DNA from: Adiantum capillus-veneris
Taxonomy: Eukaryota > Streptophyta > Polypodiopsida > Polypodiales > Pteridaceae
DNA: 64,000 nucleotides
Direction: 5' to 3'
NCBI GenBank assembly: GCA_014529385.2
Contig: CM043944.1
Span: 172,548,740-172,612,739 of the forward strand
In this document: positions 58,221 to 64,000 of the stretch, in pieces
Layout of the letters: the number at the start of each line of letters is the position of its first letter
Numbering within the stretch: the first letter of the stretch is position 1
The notes under the pieces: generated by a model
What the model saw: only the letters and a program-made list of their open reading frames with translations
What the model was told of the DNA's origin: nothing
Database searches by the model: none
Made by a program: the position numbers and the translations under genes

Positions 58221-59997
58221 CAAACTTAGCAATGCAACTTAACACAAATCCAACCACTCATCTGGCAAAGGATCAGTTTCCGCACAACTTCTTGCTTTGC
58301 CACTGAATATACATGTACACAAGCGTTTAATTTTGGCAATCGAATGAAAGCATTTAATCGCTAGAGGTGATTTTAGTAATAATTGGTATAACTGGAGAGT
58401 TAACCTCAACCACTACTGTATTTATACACTTCTGATGTTCTGGATTAGGTCTGCTAATCTGGAACTGTACTTCCCTCGGATGTTGGTCCTTAATTCAGTC
58501 TTTTCTCCATCAAAAGTTCAAACAAGGTCCAAATTCACTTATGAAAGAAGTTCTGGAACTCTTAAGTCAATTGGAATAACATTGTATAACCTCAGTCTGT
58601 TTTTCACTTCACTAAGCCTCTGTAGACATCCTACGCGTAGGATGTCTCTTGCTCTGCTTTGCCTGGTTTTTGCATTATAAAATCCCCTTGATGTGCTGAG
58701 TCCACAGCTGTTCTTACTTTTTGATTTGGACACCTATAAGCTGGTCAATGGATCAGAAATCTGTTTCAGCAGCCTAATGTTGGTCTGACCAATTAAATCA
58801 ACTCCAATTTGGACCAAAATTGACTAGGAGGCTTGCCTCGGGCTATACAACACCCTGCTATGCCTACAGTCAGTTTCTGGCTCCTAATTCATGCATTAAA
58901 CATTCTACGCGTAGCATGTCTAATTGCTCAAAATGGCTTCAAATGCAAAGCACAGACTCCTCTTGAGGTGCTGATCACTTTGGTATGCTCAAATCTGGAA
59001 TTGGAGTGCCAAATCACCCAAAACACATCCTACGCGTAGGATGTCTTTTTGGCCTGTTTGACCCTAGACTTATGCCACACCTTCCCCTTGATGTCAGCAA
59101 CCCAGTGCTATGCTTAGATTCAGGTTTGGATTTCAAAAGACCCCAATTTTAGCTGTTCTAGCCCTTTTTAGTCAAAGATGCTAAAGTATGCTTAGAACCC
59201 AATTTTTCTCATCCAATTGAGATGAAACCTTTCTCAGGCACTCAATATATCATGCAGATCATGCTCATGCAGCCACCTATGGTTTTGGTCTTAAAATAAT
59301 GCCTTGGCACAATTTGGGTAGGATGTCTGGCAATTTCAGTCTATCTGGCCTTATCCTATCAAGATATGGTCAAATTTCCACTTTCTAGGTGAAAATAGGG
59401 TAAAACCTATCTTCTGAACACACTAATCAACTCAAAATTGCAAAATTTCCACCAGATCAGCCTGTAGACATCCTACGCGTAGGATGTCTCCTGGATTAAA
59501 ATTTATTTTTTTCATGACAGAAATGCTCCCGATGCTCTGCAGCTCTCTCAGAAACACTCATAGAAACTTTTGAACTTCACTTCAGCTTTCAAACACTCTT
59601 TTGCGTCTTTTACAACCTTCTGATGAACTTAACAGCAAGTATAACATGCATGAAGTGCTCTAGATCATGAATCATGATATCCTACTTACCCTACTCCATT
59701 CATCATGTGAAATGGTGATAATGGTGTTTTGGTTGCTTCCTGGCCTCTCAGGACTCTCAAGCTCTCCTTTCACCACTTCTACCACTCCAACTCCTACTCA
59801 TCAACTCACCTAAGACCTAAAAACTATCTAAGTCTACCTAAGTCGAAGGATTTAGGCTAGACACATGCTCCCTAGACTCCCTCTAAGACCTAGAGAGTCC
59901 TCCACTCTCTGATCCTATCTAAATGTAAAACGAGACTCTGGCAAGCCAAAGAATCCCTATCCTCAAGGACTAGTCTCGGTCACCTACCTAGGGTTTT
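58221..59997 (-). other. Leader of the giant element
   Basis: About 1.8 kb between the PBS and the gag ATG carry no convincing coding frame. The central 0.9 kb holds the second palindrome array. Long leaders are usual in Tat/Ogre-type elements and may hold splicing or packaging signals. Confidence 0.6.
58625..59488. repeat. Palindrome array, leader copy
   Basis: The same palindrome (arm GACATCCTACG) is perfect at 58625-58646, 59025-59044 (20 bp) and 59467-59488. A decayed form lies at 58899-58918, and a half-site GTAGGATGTCTGG at about 59318. Another half-site ACGTAGGATGTCTGG lies in the adjacent 5' LTR near 60369. Confidence 0.93.
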
Positions 59998-60018
59998 CGT
60001 CCCCAGCAGCGGCGCCAA
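59998..60018 (-). other. Primer-binding site of the giant element (tRNA-Asp type)
   Basis: The minus strand reads TGGCGCCGCTGCTGGGGA directly after the LTR end CCAACA. This resembles the complement of the plant tRNA-Asp 3' end (TGGCGCCGTTGCCGGGGA from general knowledge), used by Tat/Athila-type elements, and differs from the tRNA-Met sites of the other elements here. Confidence 0.85.
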
Positions 60019-61997
60019 TGTTGGCGGATACGCCGCGACGGACGTCAGCACATCGAGAACTCACCTAACAAGATTTGTCAGCTAGGGACGAAGATCGACC
60101 CGCAGGCGTGTGTAAGAAAACATAGGGTGTCAATCTACACTCGATCGACTCTTGACTAATTCCTACAGAGGTCTCTACCAAATGTCTAAGCTACAGCCTT
60201 CAGGAGTGCATAAGAGGAGATTTCCTACAACGCTTCCAAGAGCCGAATACCCATCAAACGTTCTCGAAACGCCATAGAACTTGAAGGAGACCCTACTAAC
60301 ACCAATAGGTCGCTCTCCCTAAGGTCCATGAACCAAAATCCCAAACCTAAACACCTGGTGCAAAATCACGTAGGATGTCTGGCCGAAATTTAGAGGTTGT
60401 CGTTTCTGAAAACTAAAGTGCCTAATGTGTCACGCGACACGGGAGAGCAAAATACATTGATAATAAACAAAGAATATACAGAGTACGCAGAGTAAACAAA
60501 TGGAAATAAAGAGTCTGTATGGATACAAAGTAATCATTACAAGAAGAGCATAGTTCATTTCATAACCTCCCGACCACCCCCGAGCTATCTCAATCACACT
60601 CTCACTCTCACTCTCAATCTCAATCTTGTGCACAATCTCAATCTCAATCACACTCTCACTCTCAATCTCAATCTCTTGATGGCAACAACGATCATAATCG
60701 AAATCGCAACACAATCACAATCCCAATATCATGACACCTTGCATCGTCTACAAAATAGCCAAAAGAACATACTCGTGCAACCAAATCAACATGGTAATCA
60801 AATTCAAAACATCATTTTGTACCATCATAAAATATTATAATCACTTCTTGATTGGATCAAACAAAAGAGATATTACCTGTGTATATCTGTTTGTAAGCTA
60901 ACATGTGCTGCTTGTAGATTACCTTGTTGCTGCTGGCAATTTGTTTCTATCATAACTTGGTTAAACAAACTCAGAACATAGACTTCCAGGTACTCAAAAC
61001 GACGGGAACAGGTGTGGTCTACAAGGCAATGTAAGCAGAATTGCAAAAAACGTCTTTCTTTGGCTGCAAACTCTACTTTTAGGTCGCGACTCCTAAAAAA
61101 CATTATTTTTGGGTCTCCACTACTTTTTCAACTTATTTTAAGCCTACCCATGCATTTTAAGCTAAAACACATAAATATAACACATTGATACTAATAAAAA
61201 TCTCAGTTTTAATTACGTTTTTTATTATACAATTCATAGACAGATTATCTGTTGTTCATTAATCTTTATGAAATATGTCTTTGGTGTAGTATTTGAAAAG
61301 AAGAGAGTATATTTTCTCTCTTAATATCTTAAACTCATTCATATAAGCTCTATCTAATAGACTATTCAACAATCTTTCAAATCGTGTTAAACGAAAGATA
61401 TGGCTTACTACATTCTTTTCGACTTTAAAAACTTCAAAATTTAGTCATATTACATAATGTGTAGCTCTACTCAATGAGAACGCGTGGATATACTGAAATG
61501 CGAAAACGGATAGCGTATGCTCACTGAATCACCAGATGAAGCTCGTAGGTCGAGCTCGCAAAACTGGACCGTACGCCCGCAATGTAGGTATCGGCGCGTA
61601 GCTCTCGTTGGAGGCAACACGCTGCACTTCTCCGCACTCGATTTCGACCACCGATGCGCGCGTAACGTCAAGATGAAGCTCTCACTCTCTCTCTCTCGTA
61701 CACAGTACGCTCACTCACAGACAGTACGCTCACTCACAGACAGTACTTTTTTAAAATGACAAAAGGTTTTCCATTAAGGTCAAAAAGTGGTATAAATATC
61801 TTACAATCTCAAACCCTAATGTTCCAATTTAACCATCTACTCAATCTAAATGTCAAAACTGGGATACAATCTAGAAACTTCTATAAGCCCCAATATTTAC
61901 AAAGGTGAAATGTCGAGTTTTTTCAATAAATGAATATTACAAAAAATAATAATCCGTCGAGCAGTCATTTTCCATAGGGTGTGTCCAACTTCTAACA
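60019..61997 (-). repeat. 5' LTR of the giant element, split by a solo LTR
   Basis: It matches the 3' LTR at 37095-38127 in two blocks, 60019-60427 and 61455-61997. Without the insertion and its duplication it is about 947 bp, most of the length difference being the short (TC)n at 61685-61697. It is followed by the TTGAG target duplication. Confidence 0.93.
60428..61454. mobile_element. Solo LTR (1027 bp) in the 5' LTR of the giant element
   Basis: The uninterrupted 3' LTR reads CCTAATGTGTAGCTC. Here TAATG is duplicated at 60423-60427 and 61455-61459 around TGTCACGCGACACGGG...CATATTACA. TG...CA ends, a 5-bp duplication and the absence of internal coding sequence fit a solo LTR left by LTR-LTR recombination. 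It contains irregular CAATCTCAATC/CACTCTCACTC repeats near 60590-60675. Confidence 0.88.
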
Positions 61998-62307
61998 TTG
62001 AGCGAGCCAAAAAAATTCCAAGAAGACCTCCATTGAATATGCAAAGACTTTGAACAATCCAAAAGGGCGAAGAAAAGTAGTTTGATTGACTTTGAAGCTG
62101 ATTTTCAACACTTTGTGATTGTTCCTTGAGAGTATAAGTAATGCATGGATTGTTTTTGTCGCTTACATGAGGATGTATTCCTTTGGAAAACAGAGTCAAA
62201 GCCTTCCAAAAGTGATCTCTTGAGAGTCTTCATGCCAAAATTTATTTGATTTGTCGACAAGAAGTACTCTTCTTTGCTTCTACACACTGTCTAGATCATT
62301 TTCAAAG
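61998..62307 (-). other. Probable leader/5' part of copy C beyond the giant element
   Basis: This sequence continues from the giant element's target duplication towards an LTR and PBS on the right. Minus-strand frames at 61897-62287 carry no recognisable domain. By position it should belong to the element interrupted at 37094. The link to copy C is inferred from the shared insertion site. Confidence 0.45.
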
Positions 62308-62960
62308 CTTTGATCCCATTGTTGGTTTCATAAAATCTCTCCAACACTTTCAACACAACTTTGATTCATTAATAAAAATAAATTTAGTAAAACAATTTAT
62401 TGAATAATCACAACACACAAAGAGAGAAACATAAACAAGAATCAAAACATAGGACACCATACTGGGTACCAACCATCCGCGTCAATTGATATGATTGAGA
62501 ATTTGCTTTTTGCCTCTTTATTCATCTCATGGAGTATAAATTACAATAAGATAAATATATGAAAGATAAGACAGAAAGATCTATGCAATCAAGAGAGTAT
62601 ATGCTATGATTAAGAGAGAAAATTAGCATAAAAGAGAGCAAAAAGTGTATCTTGTGCAGCTCTGCTCTGATGGAGATTTTGATTTTGTTGGCTTCAAAAG
62701 GGGGCTAAAACACTAGGTCACTTGGTTAGGATGTTCTGATCAGAGCACTCATCTTCCTCTTAAAGAGTTGAGAAGCTGAGTCATGATTGAATTCTCTTTT
62801 CATGCATGCCTCCAAAAATAAAAGTGTTTGCTTTTCACATAAACTCTAACAATAGAAGGTAAAGGAGAGTTCTATTTACGTTGCTTCTTTTGAATGGCTT
62901 TTGAAAATAAAACATAAGCAAACTTGATAAAAATATTCAAAAGTAGTTATAGTGATAACA
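62308..62960 (-). repeat. LTR with adjoining PBS-like and PPT-like sites
   Basis: The LTR proper runs from 62320 (TGTTGGTTTCATAAA) to 62960 (AGTGATAACA), 641 bp. On the left the minus strand has TGGGATCAAAGC (62308-62319), a degenerate tRNA-Met-type PBS. On the right it is preceded by CAAGGGGGGAGTAA, a good polypurine tract. It could thus be the 5' LTR of one element and the 3' LTR of another, or a junction. No partner LTR was identified. Confidence 0.6.
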
Positions 62961-63230
62961 ATTACTCCCCCCTTGGGGAAGTGTTTTTGTCCTCAAAAAC
63001 AAAAGTGATATCCTCTTGAGAACACTAATGTTTTTCATAGTGGAACCCTCATGGGTCCAACTTTCCATTTGATTGATACATGGTTCAATAGGAGGTTCAA
63101 TGAAACCAAGAAGAACACCTTGATTTTCAACATCGTTGTCCTTTTGCAACCATTTGTGTAACCGAATTATATCCCAGATAGTTTTTAGACTCAATTTATA
63201 ACTCACTTGAGTACTTTAAATGAGTTACTA
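62961..63230 (-). pseudogene. Possible 3' end of another LTR-element polyprotein
   Basis: Just upstream of the PPT one minus-strand frame reads DITFVFEDKNTSPRGE then stop, the acidic end often found where gypsy-type polyproteins overlap the PPT. A second frame (62937-63206) overlaps it. No domain can be named in the remainder up to 63230. Confidence 0.35.
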
Positions 63231-63772
63231 CAACTAAAAGGTGTCTTTTTGAAGGTGTTGGAACATGTAAGAATACATCTTCTCAACTTTCCATGAAAGT
63301 GACGTGCTAACATAACTCATCAGCACATATTAAGTCCCTGACTCTTTATGGTGGCCACTGAAATTGTTCCTAATACTACGTGCTCAAAATGGTTGAATAA
63401 ATGGATTTGACCAGCACCTAAGGACTCTGTCACGGCACATAATTGGGAAAAGATGCGCCTTGTCAGTCCTAGAGACTCATATTCCCCTCATGCAGAATAT
63501 GTCTCATATAGTGATGTTAGGAAAAATTACATCCATCAAGTACGAGGTGTACTTGTGTGTAAAGGTAATTGTAAACACTCAGCAACATGAGTGAGAGTGA
63601 CCCTCATAGACCTTGCTCCACACTGGAAAACCTACAACTGAGAGGGGTTTCACCTCTATATAGTAGTTAATCTTGGCCTTTAAACTTGTTGCGGAAAAAT
63701 TTAGGGCCTACTTGTTGCCTAAAAGGTTTGTTGGGCTTACCATGTGAAGTCGCAGAGCGGAGCGTAGATCGA

Positions 63773-63774
<2 letters not shown>
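63231..63774. other. Unassigned sequence
   Basis: No recognisable gene, LTR edge or repeat could be supported here. The stretch may be internal sequence of the element to the right. Confidence 0.5.

Positions 63775-63846
<72 letters not shown>
63775..63846. repeat. (CA)n microsatellite
   Basis: A pure CA run of about 72 bases, the only long CA tract in the window. The others are TC or GT. Confidence 0.98.
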
Positions 63847-63848
<2 letters not shown>

Positions 63849-64000
63849 TACACAGAGAGCTTACACAGTATGCAGAGAATCGTTTGAAGGGTTATCTCCC
63901 AAAACCTTATTATCCACAAAAGTATAAGTGAGTATATACAAAGATTTAGTGATAAGTGAGTTAGGCAGGTGGCCAGCCATATCCGTATAAGAGGCCACTT

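Overview
This is nuclear DNA of a land plant with a large, repeat-rich genome. The evidence is a spliced plant bHLH gene with GT-AG introns, Ty1/copia and Ty3/gypsy LTR retrotransposons of plant type, two hAT-like DNA elements, LINE debris and very long (TC)n tracts. A fern or other non-seed vascular plant is possible, but the window does not settle the lineage. I see only one host gene, no tRNA or rRNA gene, and nothing prokaryotic.

Layout. 1-5025: gypsy element A (minus strand, TSD CTGCA/GTGCA), which has lost integrase and is inserted in LINE-like debris. 5026-8165: LINE fragment fused to the 5' end of a second gypsy relative (A2), which carries an 830-bp hAT-like element with subterminal GGAACG motifs and a 216-bp hAT-type MITE. 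8166-12120: an eight-exon bHLH gene of the LRL/UNE12 type (predicted 411 aa). 12120-17398: gene-free DNA holding a candidate solo LTR. 17399-25219: a small LTR element whose gag region is split by copia element A (18933-24611, TSD GAGAG). 25220-37094: two decayed, pol-less minus-strand gypsy relatives (copies B and C) around an LTR. 37095-61997: a giant minus-strand gypsy element bounded by LTRs and a perfect TTGAG TSD. 61998-64000: further LTR-element sequence and a (CA)n tract.

The giant element is the most interesting object. It spans 24.9 kb, or about 19.3 kb after subtracting copia element B (41417-45962, TSD GTAGC) and a solo LTR (60428-61454, TSD TAATG). From its 5' end it reads: LTR, PBS resembling the tRNA-Asp 3' end, a leader carrying a palindrome array, gag with zinc knuckles, protease, RT, RNase H, integrase, a second retropepsin-like domain in the integrase frame after one stop, a tail with repeated W-[VI]-P motifs, a second palindrome array, an additional 3' ORF (transposon-protein-like N-terminus, Pro-rich linker, long coiled coil, C-terminal domain), PPT and LTR. 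Copies B and C share its gag, protease and tail-type sequence but have no RT, RNase H or integrase.

The retroelement reading frames carry stops and frameshifts and are relics. Domain assignments come from motifs read by eye. Family names are from general knowledge, and no database search was possible.
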